From contig JAJTEH010000003.1 in the NCBI GenBank assembly GCA_021298355.1, forward strand, positions 124,001 through 188,000: a stretch of 64,000 bases of DNA, read 5' to 3'. The notes below the pieces were generated by a model, which worked only from the letters and a program-made list of their open reading frames with translations, ran no database searches and was not told the DNA's origin. This document shows, in pieces, positions 1-7,823 of the stretch (the first letter of the stretch is position 1; each line of letters opens with the position of its first letter). This DNA comes from Flammeovirgaceae bacterium (GTDB lineage Bacteria; Bacteroidota; Bacteroidia; Cytophagales; Cyclobacteriaceae). The translations under genes and the position numbers were made by a program.

Positions 1-1126
1 CCATCAAAGGTTGTGTGCAATGATGTCCTGTGCGTACGGCAATACCGCGTGCATCCAACATCTGCCCAACATCAAAAGGATGAATATTTTTGATGATGAA
101 GGATAACACGCTCACTTTCTCTTGTGCTGTTCCAACCAATGTAACGCCCGGAATGTTACCCACTACCTCAGTTGCGTAGTGCAACAATTCGTGTTCGTGT
201 GCTGCTATGTTTTCTTTTCCTAAATCCTGAATAAAATCGATGGCAGCTTTCCACGCTATAACATCTGCAATGTTAGGTGTACCTGCTTCAAATTTGTAAG
301 GTAAATCGTTGTATGTTGTTTTTGCAAAACTTACTTCTTTAATCATCTCACCACCACCTTGGTAAGGAGGCATTTTTTCTAAAAGTTCTTTTTTGCCGTA
401 CAACGCACCTACACCCGTTGGCCCATACATTTTATGGCCGGCTAAACAATAGAAATCACAATCTAAAGTTTGAACATCGATGGGTAAATGAGCACCTGCT
501 TGCGCACCATCAATTAGCACAACGGCACCTACAGTGTGTGCTTTGCTGATAATTTCTTTTATCGGATTGATGGTTCCCAAACTATTAGAAGCATGGTTAA
601 CAGCAACCAACTTCGTTTTGTCTGAAATGAGTTGATGGTAAGATTCAATATCAAGCGTTCCGTCAGGTAGAACAGGAATAACTTTTATAACAGCACCAGT
701 TACCTGACAAGCTAACTGCCAGGGTACAATATTAGAATGATGTTCGAGTCCGCTGATGATAATTTCATCTCCGGCATTTAAAAAAGTTTTAGCATAACTC
801 TGAGCTAAAAGGTTAATGCTTTCTGTTACACCTTTGGTAAAAATGATTTGTTCGGCAGAAGGAGAATGGATAAAGTGCTGAAGAGATTTTCTAGTTTCTT
901 CGAAAGCATGCGTTGCTTTTTCGGCAAGCGTGTGTATGCCACGGTGAATGTTGGCATTGTATCCTAAATAATAATCGTTCAGTTTTTCGATTACACTTTT
1001 AGGCTTTTGGCTGGTGGCAGCATTATCAAAATAAATCAGCGGTTTTCCGTTTACTTGCTGATGCAAAATCGGAAACTGTTCTCTGATTTTTAGAATATCA
1101 ATTTTTTGTAATGATGCTGTTGCCAT
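1..1126 (-). CDS. sufS: SufS-type cysteine desulfurase (3' end cut by window edge)
   Basis: PLP-dependent cysteine desulfurase that mobilises sulfur from L-cysteine for the SUF Fe-S assembly machinery in the cytoplasm. About 375 N-terminal residues are visible. The reading begins MATASLQKIDILKIREQFP and shows YFDNAATSQKP, the PLP-lysine motif AGHKMYGP and, right at the edge, RTGHHCTQP with the presumed catalytic cysteine (Cys370). The last roughly 35 residues expected of the family lie outside the window. The ATG is one base past the sufD stop codon, so this is the distal gene of a sufB-(four-helix-bundle gene)-sufC-sufD-sufS operon. Assignment is firm from motifs and context. Confidence 0.96.
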   Translation of the reverse strand, partial: MATASLQKIDILKIREQFPILHQQVNGKPLIYFDNAATSQKPKSVIEKLNDYYLGYNANIHRGIHTLAEKATHAFEETRKSLQHFIHSPSAEQIIFTKGVTESINLLAQSYAKTFLNAGDEIIISGLEHHSNIVPWQLACQVTGAVIKVIPVLPDGTLDIESYHQLISDKTKLVAVNHASNSLGTINPIKEIISKAHTVGAVVLIDGAQAGAHLPIDVQTLDCDFYCLAGHKMYGPTGVGALYGKKELLEKMPPYQGGGEMIKEVSFAKTTYNDLPYKFEAGTPNIADVIAWKAAIDFIQDLGKENIAAHEHELLHYATEVVGNIPGVTLVGTAQEKVSVLSFIIKNIHPFDVGQMLDARGIAVRTGHHCTQPLM

Positions 1127-1127
1127 T

Positions 1128-2402
1128 TTAAAAATGTTGATTCAATCGTTCTGCCACTAACCCGTCTATATACTTGCGAATGGTTTCATTCTCAATTTTT
1201 TCGATTACTTCTCCTGCAAACGCATACAATAACAATGCTTTCGCTGATGCTTTGCTAATACCACGCGCTTGCAAGTAAAACAAAGCTTCTTCATCTAGCT
1301 GCCCGCTTGTGCAACCATGAGAACATTTTACATCATCAGCCCAAATCTCTAATTGAGGTTTGGTGTTTACACCGGCTGTATCAGATAATAAAATATTACG
1401 GTTCGATTGAAAAGCATTTGTTTTTTGTGCGTCTTGCCGTACAAATATTTTACCATTGAAAACACCTTTCGCATTTCCATCCATTACGCCTTTGTACAAT
1501 TCATTGCTGATGGAGTTAGGTTTCATGTGGTCAACCACAGTATGATTATCGGCTAGTGTATCATTGTTGAGCAAATACAAGCCATACATGTGCGAATCGA
1601 TGTGTTCGCCATCCAGTAACAAGTGTAAATTGTTGCGAATAAGTTTTCCGTTTAAACACAAAGCGAAACAATTAACATGCGAAGTGTTTTGCTGGTGAAT
1701 AACAGTATGAGTAAACTGATAACGTTCACCTATATCATTCTGAATTAATTTGTACGTAAAACTACCTTGCTTCGCTACAAATACTTCGTTCACGTGCGAT
1801 GAAAAAACAGCACCACCAACCGCATCGTATTTTTCGATAACGGTAACTGAAGCATTTTCATCTACCCAAATTAAATTTCTTGTTGCGGTAACTACTTTGC
1901 CAGATGAGGCATCTGCAACGTGATGAATAATGATCGGTTTTTCAATTTTATGATTTGCCTTTACTTCGATGAATAAACCATCCTGAAAAGTAGCTGTGTT
2001 TAAGGCAACAAAGCTATCGGTATTACTTTTAGCAAGCGATCCGACTTTGCTGATAATATTTTTGTCTTGAACGGAAGATAATGTTTGAATATGAATAGTT
2101 TCAGCGCTTACAGAACTTAACGATGCATCAAAAACACCATTTACAAAAACAATTCTTTCAGCTTGTAATGCATCAATTATAAATTGAGAAACATTAATTT
2201 TTCCTGTATTTCCTTCAGGTTGTAAAGAAGAAAAGTTTTTTTCTAATACACGTGTAATAGGTGTAAACTTGTATTCCTCAGCTTTTGGTGCAGGCAATCC
2301 TGCTTTTTCTAAAAAGGCAAAAGCATTTTTTCTTACTTCAAGAAAAGCATCGTGCTTGAGGTTAAGTTGCAACAAGGTATTGGTCGTGGCTACTGCTTCC
2401 AT
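1128..2402 (-). CDS. sufD: Fe-S cluster assembly protein SufD
   Basis: Scaffold subunit of the SufBCD complex, which builds Fe-S clusters using ATP hydrolysis by SufC. The right-handed beta-helix core and C-terminal region typical of SufB/SufD are recognisable: KPIIIHHVADAS, then HMYGLYLLNN, FNGKIFVRQDAQKTNAFQSN, and ADDVKCSHGCTSGQLDEEALFYLQARGIS near the C terminus. I place the start at the ATG at 2400-2402 (MEAVATTNTLLQ). It has AGGA seven bases upstream and lies just past the sufC stop; an in-frame TTG 15 bases further upstream would overlap sufC. Length is 424 residues, usual for SufD. Confidence 0.95.
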   Translation of the reverse strand: MEAVATTNTLLQLNLKHDAFLEVRKNAFAFLEKAGLPAPKAEEYKFTPITRVLEKNFSSLQPEGNTGKINVSQFIIDALQAERIVFVNGVFDASLSSVSAETIHIQTLSSVQDKNIISKVGSLAKSNTDSFVALNTATFQDGLFIEVKANHKIEKPIIIHHVADASSGKVVTATRNLIWVDENASVTVIEKYDAVGGAVFSSHVNEVFVAKQGSFTYKLIQNDIGERYQFTHTVIHQQNTSHVNCFALCLNGKLIRNNLHLLLDGEHIDSHMYGLYLLNNDTLADNHTVVDHMKPNSISNELYKGVMDGNAKGVFNGKIFVRQDAQKTNAFQSNRNILLSDTAGVNTKPQLEIWADDVKCSHGCTSGQLDEEALFYLQARGISKASAKALLLYAFAGEVIEKIENETIRKYIDGLVAERLNQHF

Positions 2403-2406
2403 AGTA

Positions 2407-3165
2407 TTATCCTGCAACTTCTGCTTCTTCTTTAATCCAATCGTAACCTTTAGCTTCTAATTCTAGCGCTAATTCTTTCGTGCCCGATTTTACAATTCTT
2501 CCTTTATACAATACGTGAACAAAATCCGGCACGATATAATCTAACAAACGCTGGTAGTGTGTTACCACAATGGTTGCGTTATTTTTATTCTTTAATTTGT
2601 TTACGCCATTCGCTACAATTTTTAACGCATCGATATCCAAACCCGAATCAGTTTCATCTAAGATGGAAAGTTTTGGTTCGAGCATGGCCATTTGAAAAAT
2701 CTCATTGCGTTTTTTTTCTCCGCCCGAAAAGCCTTCGTTTAAAGAGCGATTTAAAAGAGATTGGTCGATTTCTACCAATTTCATTTTTTCTTTCATCACT
2801 TGTAAAAACGAAACAGCATCTAAAGCTTGTAAACCTCTGGCTTCACGAATTTGATTAACAGCGGTTTTCATGAAGTTAATTGTGCTTACACCGGGAATTT
2901 CTACCGGATATTGAAAAGCAAGAAACACACCTTCGCGTGCGCGTTCTTCGGGTGCGAGCGCCAATAAATCTTTTCCTAAGAAAGTAACTTCTCCGCCTGT
3001 TACTTCATATTCTTCTCTTCCGGCTAACACAGAAGCCAAAGTGCTTTTACCCGAACCATTGGGTCCCATGATGGCGTGTACTTCACCTGGCTTTACTTCT
3101 AAATTGATGCCTTTCAGAATTTGCTTATCTTCTATTTTAGCTTGTAAGTTTTTTATGCTTAGCAT
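2407..3165 (-). CDS. sufC: Fe-S cluster assembly ATPase SufC
   Basis: ABC-type ATPase of the SufBCD scaffold (252 residues, usual length). The Walker A motif GPNGSGKST is near residue 35, the signature NEGFSGGEKKRNEIFQ is the SufC-specific form, and Walker B reads LSILDETDSGLD. SufC has no membrane domain; it binds SufB and SufD in the cytoplasm and drives the conformational change needed for cluster assembly. The stop lies four bases before the sufD ATG, so translation is probably coupled. Upstream, a four-helix-bundle gene separates it from sufB, an unusual interruption. Confidence 0.97.
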   Translation of the reverse strand: MLSIKNLQAKIEDKQILKGINLEVKPGEVHAIMGPNGSGKSTLASVLAGREEYEVTGGEVTFLGKDLLALAPEERAREGVFLAFQYPVEIPGVSTINFMKTAVNQIREARGLQALDAVSFLQVMKEKMKLVEIDQSLLNRSLNEGFSGGEKKRNEIFQMAMLEPKLSILDETDSGLDIDALKIVANGVNKLKNKNNATIVVTHYQRLLDYIVPDFVHVLYKGRIVKSGTKELALELEAKGYDWIKEEAEVAG

Positions 3166-3177
3166 TGTATTATTATT

Positions 3178-3206
3178 CTAGATTAAAAATTTAAAGTTCA
3201 AAATTG
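3178..3206. repeat. Diverged AT-rich flank of the four-helix-bundle cassette, downstream side
   Basis: The segment carries AAATTTAAAGTTCAAAATTG, which includes the last codons of the four-helix-bundle gene. On the opposite side of the gene (3626-3660) the coding strand reads repeated TTCAAAATT and TTCAAATTC units. The two flanks therefore form an imperfect inverted pair sharing TTCAAAATT. I infer that they mark the borders of an inserted cassette, but the low complexity makes chance similarity possible. Confidence 0.35.
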
Positions 3207-3625
3207 TTTGAGTTTTCATAGGCAAGTTCTGATTCTTGTACATACTTGTTCCCTTTATATTCAGTATTTTTTAAGTATTGAATGAAGCCCATTAGTTGTT
3301 TACTTGCTTCTTCAACTTTCTTTAGGAGCTTTTCAAAATCAACATTCTCGATAAAGCCTCTGTCTTTTGCCCTATAAATCTGAGATCGCAATTCGCCTGC
3401 TGAACCTTTTGCGATGTAGAGAAAATGAATGAATTCTTTTTTCCCACCTCTTTCAAATCCTTCAGCTATATTATCCATTATTGAGCCTGCAGATCTATTC
3501 ATTTGGTCTTTAATTGAATAATCTTTTGCTAATTTTTCATTTTTGGATAACTCAAAAACTTCAATAGCTAATAACCTTGATACCTGCCATACTTTCAAAT
3601 CTTCAAATCTCTCAACCTTTGCCAT
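3191..3625 (-). CDS. Four-helix bundle protein (S23/IVS-encoded family)
   Basis: 144-residue protein of the four-helix-bundle family first seen in 23S rRNA intervening sequences. Family marks include ERFEDLKVWQVSRLLAIEVF at the N terminus, the central RSAGSIMDNIAEGFERGG and the later AKGSAGELRSQIYRA. Its biochemical function is not established; members are thought to form oligomers that bind nucleic acid. It sits inside the suf operon between sufB and sufC, same strand. It is flanked by AT-rich repeats of the form AAATTCAAAATT: upstream at 3626-3660 in several copies, downstream at 3181-3206 as a diverged inverted copy. This suggests insertion as a small mobile cassette; that is inference. 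Confidence 0.88.
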   Translation of the reverse strand: MAKVERFEDLKVWQVSRLLAIEVFELSKNEKLAKDYSIKDQMNRSAGSIMDNIAEGFERGGKKEFIHFLYIAKGSAGELRSQIYRAKDRGFIENVDFEKLLKKVEEASKQLMGFIQYLKNTEYKGNKYVQESELAYENSNNFEL

Positions 3626-3660
3626 AATTTTGAATTTGAAATTTTGAATTTCAAGTTTAC
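3626..3660. repeat. AT-rich repeated flank of the four-helix-bundle cassette, upstream side
   Basis: Between the sufB stop and the four-helix-bundle ATG the plus strand reads three near-identical copies of a short AATTTTGAA / AATTTGAAA unit. There is no obvious ribosome site of the Shine-Dalgarno type. Together with the downstream flank this gives an imperfect inverted repeat around the gene. Confidence 0.4.
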
Positions 3661-3666
3661 AATTAA

Positions 3667-5112
3667 TTATCCTACGCTTCCTTCTAGTGTTAGTGCCAGT
3701 AATTTTTGTGCTTCTACAGCAAACTCCATTGGCAATTGGTTCAGTACTTCTTTAGCATAACCATTTACGATTAATGCTACAGCCGATTCTTCATCAATAC
3801 CTCTTTGTTGGCAATAGAATATCTGATCTTCACCAATTTTAGAAGTGGTTGCTTCGTGTTCTATGCGAGCTGTGCTATTTTCTACATCGATATAAGGGAA
3901 AGTATGGGCACCACATTTATCGCCCATTAAAAGAGAATCGCACTGAGAGAAATTGCGTGCATTGCTTGCGCGCTTCATGATGTGTACTTGTCCGCGGTAA
4001 GAATTCTGAGAATACCCTGCGGAAATACCTTTCGACACAATTCTTGATTTTGTGTTTTTGCCGATGTGGATCATCTTCGTTCCGGTGTCGGCTTGCTGTT
4101 TGTTGTTGGTAACAGCAACAGAATAAAATTCACCACTTGAATTATCGCCTTTTAGTATACATGATGGATATTTCCAGGTAATGGCAGAACCCGTTTCTAC
4201 TTGTGTCCAGCTAACTTTAGAAAAATCTCCGGCACATAAGGCGCGTTTGGTAACGAAATTGTAAATGCCGCCTTTTCCTTCTTTATCACCGGGATACCAG
4301 TTTTGCACGGTTGAATATTTTACATGTGCATCTTTCATCGCGTAAATTTCTACTACGGCTGCGTGCAACTGATTTTCATCGCGTTGTGGTGCGGTGCATC
4401 CTTCTAAGTAACTTACATACGAACCTTCATCTGCAACAATTAAAGTTCTTTCGAATTGGCCGGTATTAGCCGCATTAATTCTGAAGTAAGTAGACAATTC
4501 CATCGGGCAGCGTACGCCTTTTGGTATGTAACAGAATGAACCATCTGAGAAAACTGCTGAGTTTAGCGCAGCGAAATAATTATCGGACACTGGAACTACA
4601 GAACCTAAATATTTTTTAATCAATTCCGGATGCTCGCGTACAGCTTCGCTAAACGAACAGAAGATAATGCCTAGTTCGCCTAATTTTTCTTTAAAAGTTG
4701 TGGCAACCGAAACGCTATCAATAACGGCATCAACGGCTACACCGGTTAATCTTTTTTGTTCAGTTAAAGAAATACCCAGTTTCTCGAAAGTCTTTAATAA
4801 TTCCGGGTCAACGTCTTCCAAGTTTTTGGGAGCAGATGCTTTTTTAGGAGCAGAGTAATAAATAATTTCTTGATAATTAATAGGAGGATATTCAACGTTT
4901 GGCCACTTCGGCTCCTTCATTTTTTGCCAGGTGCGAAAAGCCTTTAAACGCCATTCGAGCATCCATTCGGGTTCTTGTTTCTTGGCTGAAATGAAACGAA
5001 CTATGTCTTCGTTTAGGCCTTTCGGGGCCGAATCGGTTTCCAGGTCGACTGTCCAGCCGTGTTCGTATTCTTTATTGGTTAGTTCTTCGAGAACAAGATT
5101 GTCTTTTGCCAT
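3667..5112 (-). CDS. sufB: Fe-S cluster assembly protein SufB
   Basis: Core scaffold subunit of SufBCD on which the nascent Fe-S cluster forms. The 481-residue length is normal. Diagnostic stretches are YYSAPK near residue 88, [76 protein letters not shown] and the C-terminal [19 protein letters not shown]. It is the first gene of the suf operon. An 18-bp perfect palindrome and a putative Bacteroidota -7 element lie just upstream (5141-5168), so iron or oxidative-stress control at this point is plausible but unproven. Confidence 0.97.
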   Translation of the reverse strand: MAKDNLVLEELTNKEYEHGWTVDLETDSAPKGLNEDIVRFISAKKQEPEWMLEWRLKAFRTWQKMKEPKWPNVEYPPINYQEIIYYSAPKKASAPKNLEDVDPELLKTFEKLGISLTEQKRLTGVAVDAVIDSVSVATTFKEKLGELGIIFCSFSEAVREHPELIKKYLGSVVPVSDNYFAALNSAVFSDGSFCYIPKGVRCPMELSTYFRINAANTGQFERTLIVADEGSYVSYLEGCTAPQRDENQLHAAVVEIYAMKDAHVKYSTVQNWYPGDKEGKGGIYNFVTKRALCAGDFSKVSWTQVETGSAITWKYPSCILKGDNSSGEFYSVAVTNNKQQADTGTKMIHIGKNTKSRIVSKGISAGYSQNSYRGQVHIMKRASNARNFSQCDSLLMGDKCGAHTFPYIDVENSTARIEHEATTSKIGEDQIFYCQQRGIDEESAVALIVNGYAKEVLNQLPMEFAVEAQKLLALTLEGSVG

Positions 5113-5140
5113 ATAGTCTATTTAGACTTATTTTAATCTA

Positions 5141-5168
5141 CAAAACTAAACAAAAGAGGCCTCTTTTG
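5141..5168 (-). promoter_or_regulatory. Palindrome plus putative promoter element upstream of sufB
   Basis: An 18-bp perfect palindrome CAAAAGAGGCCTCTTTTG lies at 5151-5168. Immediately downstream on the minus strand is TAGTTTTG (5141-5148), which fits the Bacteroidota -7 consensus TAnnTTTG; no good -33 TTTG is visible at the expected spacing. The palindrome would therefore overlap the promoter spacer of sufB and could be an operator. The alternative is a rho-independent terminator of the lrp-like gene upstream, since the hairpin is followed on the minus strand by TTTAGTTTTG. Sequence alone does not decide between these. Confidence 0.4.
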
Positions 5169-5244
5169 GTTCGGTTTTGTTTAATCTTTCTTCAGATTTG
5201 TTATAAAACCTGATAGAAATCATTTTTTCTAAAGTTGAAAAATT

Positions 5245-5724
5245 TTAAGAGCCAAGGTTTAGGCTTCTGTCGAGGCTTTCTTCTAGCGAAATCATGGTTT
5301 CGGTTCGGTCTATTCCTTCTACTTGTTGCATTTTATCGTGTAAAACCTCTTTCAAGTGGTTGGTATCCCGACAATGAATTTTTACAAACATCGAATAGTT
5401 ACCTGTGGTATAATGAATACTCGTTATTTCTGGAATATTTTTGAGTTTATTGAGCACCTGATCATATAATGCGCTCTTTTCTAAGTAGATACCAATAAAG
5501 GCGGTGATGTCGTACCCTAATTTGGCGTAATTCAGACGAAGTGTTGTTTTTTCGATGATGCCGGCTTCTTCCATTTTATTCATGCGCACATGCACCGTAC
5601 CAGGCGAAACAAAAGCTTTTTTGGCCACTTCTGTATAGGGCTTTTTGGCGTCTTGCGTAAGAATTTCCAGGATTTTAAGATCTGTTTTATCGAATTCGTA
5701 AGGAAGTTGCGGTTTAGTATTCAT
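5245..5724 (-). CDS. Lrp/AsnC family transcriptional regulator
   Basis: 159-residue regulator with an N-terminal winged helix-turn-helix (LKILEILTQDAKKPYTEVAK, then VHVRMNKMEEAGII) and a C-terminal RAM/ligand-binding domain with the family-typical YDITAFIGIYLEK and the later HYTTGNYSMFVKIHCRD. Such proteins bind amino acids and form octamers that wrap AT-rich DNA. The upstream region (5725-5800) is extremely AT-rich with repeated AATATT and TTCAATATT-like half sites, compatible with autoregulation. The target is unknown; the nearest candidates are the suf operon downstream and the tRNA-like RNA upstream. Confidence 0.93.
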   Translation of the reverse strand: MNTKPQLPYEFDKTDLKILEILTQDAKKPYTEVAKKAFVSPGTVHVRMNKMEEAGIIEKTTLRLNYAKLGYDITAFIGIYLEKSALYDQVLNKLKNIPEITSIHYTTGNYSMFVKIHCRDTNHLKEVLHDKMQQVEGIDRTETMISLEESLDRSLNLGS

Positions 5725-5800
5725 ATTTTAAACATTGTTCAATATTTATCAAAAATATTAAATAATGTATAATTATTAATATTGATTATTGAATAGAAAA
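5725..5800. promoter_or_regulatory. AT-rich upstream region of the lrp-like gene
   Basis: The segment is almost entirely A/T and carries repeated motifs such as TTCAATATT (5735-5745 area), AATATTAAATAATG and TTAATATTGATTATTGAA. Lrp-family proteins commonly bind such bendable DNA, so this is a candidate autoregulatory region and probably also contains the promoters of the divergently oriented lrp-like gene and the tRNA-like RNA. No clear TTTG/TAnnTTTG pair was found. Confidence 0.3.
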
Positions 5801-5837
5801 TCAGTTTTGTCTTGCTTTGTTACATAATCAATAACAC

Positions 5838-5991
5838 TGAAGGGTGTTGGAATTTGGCAGACAAGCCCTCCGGTCTCGGGGGTGGGGAGTCTGGGACAAA
5901 GCCCGATTATCCCATCCTGACGGTTTCCGCCAGGATGGGTCTTCGATCGAGGCCTAACTACCCCTTGGAGGTTCGAGCCCTCCCTCTTCAG
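5838..5991 (+). ncRNA. tRNA-Leu-like RNA with 84-nt variable region and aberrant anticodon loop
   Basis: A cloverleaf can be drawn by hand. The acceptor TGAAGGG (5838-5844) pairs with CTCTTCA (5984-5990), one G-U pair. The D arm has the type-II pattern TTGGAATTTGGCAGACAA, with a 3-bp stem 5847-5849/5862-5864. The T arm GGAGG TTCGAGC CCTCC (5967-5983) is canonical. The anticodon-position hairpin is CCCTC/GGGGG (5866-5882), but its 7-nt loop CGGTCTC lacks U33; formally the triplet would be GTC. Between it and the T arm lie 84 nt instead of the usual 12-20, including a strong 9-bp hairpin CCCATCCTG/CAGGATGGG (5911-5939). No CCA is encoded. It may be a tRNA-like non-coding RNA, an allo-tRNA-type molecule or a decayed tRNA; an ordinary elongator tRNA is unlikely. 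Confidence 0.6.
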
Positions 5992-5994
5992 CTT

Positions 5995-6026
5995 AGCCGT
6001 TTAACATTTGTTAAGCGGCTTTTTTC
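5995..6026 (+). terminator. Intrinsic terminator after the tRNA-like RNA
   Basis: The inverted repeat AGCCGTTTAACA / TGTTAAGCGGCT with a 2-nt loop is followed by a run of T residues. It ends the transcript of the tRNA-like RNA directly after its 3' acceptor strand, supporting the view that this is a real stand-alone transcription unit. Confidence 0.8.
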
Positions 6027-6075
6027 TTTTTAGCCCAAATTTTCTTTCATATTTCTGTTTGTTTAGAAAACAAAT

Positions 6076-6105
6076 CTTGTGTTCACGCATTTATTTTTAG
6101 TTTTG
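6076..6105 (+). promoter_or_regulatory. Putative promoter of fadD
   Basis: TAGTTTTG (6098-6105) matches the Bacteroidota -7 element TAnnTTTG. CTTG at 6076-6079, 18 bases upstream, is one mismatch from the -33 TTTG. The gene starts 30 bases downstream. This is pattern matching only. Confidence 0.35.
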
Positions 6106-6134
6106 AAATCGATTGATGAATAAATAACGACACT

Positions 6135-7823
6135 ATGATGAAAGAATATCCCTGGCAAAAGCATTATCCGGCCGGAATCCCGAATGAAATAGAATTAAAC
6201 GAATACAACTCTCTTGTTCATCTTTTCGAAGATAGTTGTAAAAAATACGCCCACCTTGTGGCTTTCGAAAATATGGGGGCAACCCTTACCTATAAACAAG
6301 TGGACGAATTATCCCGAAATTTTGCGGCTTATCTGCAGCACGATTTAGGCATGAAGAAAGGCGATCGAATTGCCATACAAATGCCTAACCTATTGCAATT
6401 TCCGATCGCTTTCTTTGGCGCCTTGCGGGCAGGTTTAATTGTGGTTAACACTAACCCATTATACACCCCACGCGAAATGGAACATCAATTTAAAGATGCA
6501 GGCGTAACAGCTATTGTTATTGTGGCCAACTTCGCGCATAGTTTAGAGCAAATAATTGGTAACACGAAAATCAAACATGTTATCATTACTAAACTAGGCG
6601 ATATGTTGGGCGGATTGAAAGGTGGAATAGTAAACTTCGTTGTGAAGTATGTGAAGAAGATGGTACCTGCTTATCATTTACCTCAAGCATTATCATTTAA
6701 CGATGTGCTAAGAGCAGGCGCAAATAAAACATTGAATAAAGTTGAAGTTAGCAACAGCGATTTAGCCGTGTTACAATACACAGGCGGAACAACAGGTATA
6801 TCAAAAGGTGCGCAACTATCGCATGGAAATATTGTGTCGCACAATACCATGATCAAACATTGGTTCAAACCTTATTTACAAAATAAACAAACGGAGCAAG
6901 ACGTCATTATTACAGCGATACCAATGTATCACATTTTTGCACTTACAGTAAACGGTGTGTTAATGTTTAGCACAGGTGTAAAAAGTGTTTTAATTACCAA
7001 CCCACGCGATATTCCGGGTTTTGTAAAGGAATTGAAGAAACATAAGTTCACGATTTTTACTGGTGTAAATACGTTGTACAACGGATTGTTAAATAATGCT
7101 GATTTTAAAAATTTAGATTTCTCAGTATTTAAAGGCGCAATAGGAGGAGGCATGGCAGTGCAAGATGCTGTAGCAACGCGTTGGAAAGAAGTAACAGGAA
7201 AACCATTGATTGAAGGGTATGGATTAAGTGAAACTTCGCCTGTGTTGTGTTGCAATCCACTCGATGGAAACCACATGCAAGGCACGATTGGTTTGCCGAT
7301 GCCAAGCACCGAAGTGGCAATTTTTGATGATAACGGCAATCAACTTGCACAAGGAGAAATCGGAGAGATTTGTGCTAAAGGGCCGCAGGTGATGAAAGGA
7401 TATTGGGAGAAAGACAACGAAGGTGTTTTCTTTCATGGAGATTGGTTTAGAACAGGCGATATCGGCTACATGAATGAAAAAGGATTTTTCAAAATTGTTG
7501 ATCGTAAAAAAGATATGATTAAAGTTTCAGGCTTTAACGTATATCCGAACGAGATTGAGAATGTTTTAGCGGGCCATCCCGGAGTTTTAGAAGTAGCGTG
7601 CATTGGTGTGCCCGATGCTCGTTCCGGAGAAGTGATTAAAGCGTTTATCGTGAAGAAAGATCCTGACTTAACAGAAGAAAAATTAAAAACGTATTGCCAC
7701 GAAAATCTTACTAACTATAAAGTGCCCAAGTATTTTGTATTTAGAAATGAATTACCCAAAACAAACGTTGGGAAAATTTTACGCAGAGCATTAAAAGAAG
7801 AAGAACAAGCCAACGCAGCCTAA
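6135..7823 (+). CDS. fadD: Long-chain acyl-CoA synthetase (AMP-forming)
   Basis: Adenylate-forming enzyme that activates fatty acids to acyl-CoA for beta-oxidation or lipid synthesis. The 562 residues match FadD. The ATP/AMP-binding P-loop YTGGTTGISKG is at about residue 214, the adenylate motif YGLSETSP near 361, the WFRTGDIGY motif near 435, and the hinge/linker VDRKKDMIKVSGFNVYP near 454, ending in the C-terminal subdomain with KTNVGKILRR. A second ATG directly follows the first and either could be used. The stop overlaps the start of the next gene by one base, so they form an operon. Which chain length it prefers cannot be read from sequence. Confidence 0.93.
   Translation: MMKEYPWQKHYPAGIPNEIELNEYNSLVHLFEDSCKKYAHLVAFENMGATLTYKQVDELSRNFAAYLQHDLGMKKGDRIAIQMPNLLQFPIAFFGALRAGLIVVNTNPLYTPREMEHQFKDAGVTAIVIVANFAHSLEQIIGNTKIKHVIITKLGDMLGGLKGGIVNFVVKYVKKMVPAYHLPQALSFNDVLRAGANKTLNKVEVSNSDLAVLQYTGGTTGISKGAQLSHGNIVSHNTMIKHWFKPYLQNKQTEQDVIITAIPMYHIFALTVNGVLMFSTGVKSVLITNPRDIPGFVKELKKHKFTIFTGVNTLYNGLLNNADFKNLDFSVFKGAIGGGMAVQDAVATRWKEVTGKPLIEGYGLSETSPVLCCNPLDGNHMQGTIGLPMPSTEVAIFDDNGNQLAQGEIGEICAKGPQVMKGYWEKDNEGVFFHGDWFRTGDIGYMNEKGFFKIVDRKKDMIKVSGFNVYPNEIENVLAGHPGVLEVACIGVPDARSGEVIKAFIVKKDPDLTEEKLKTYCHENLTNYKVPKYFVFRNELPKTNVGKILRRALKEEEQANAA

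Noticed and set aside
5838-5991. Group I intron in tRNA-Leu as explanation of the long RNA
   Set aside because: The extra sequence is only 84 nt, far too short for a group I intron, and lies in the variable-arm position rather than in the anticodon loop.
5812-6033. Plus-strand reading frame over the tRNA-like RNA
   Set aside because: The segment folds as a tRNA-like RNA with a terminator; the frame has no family resemblance.
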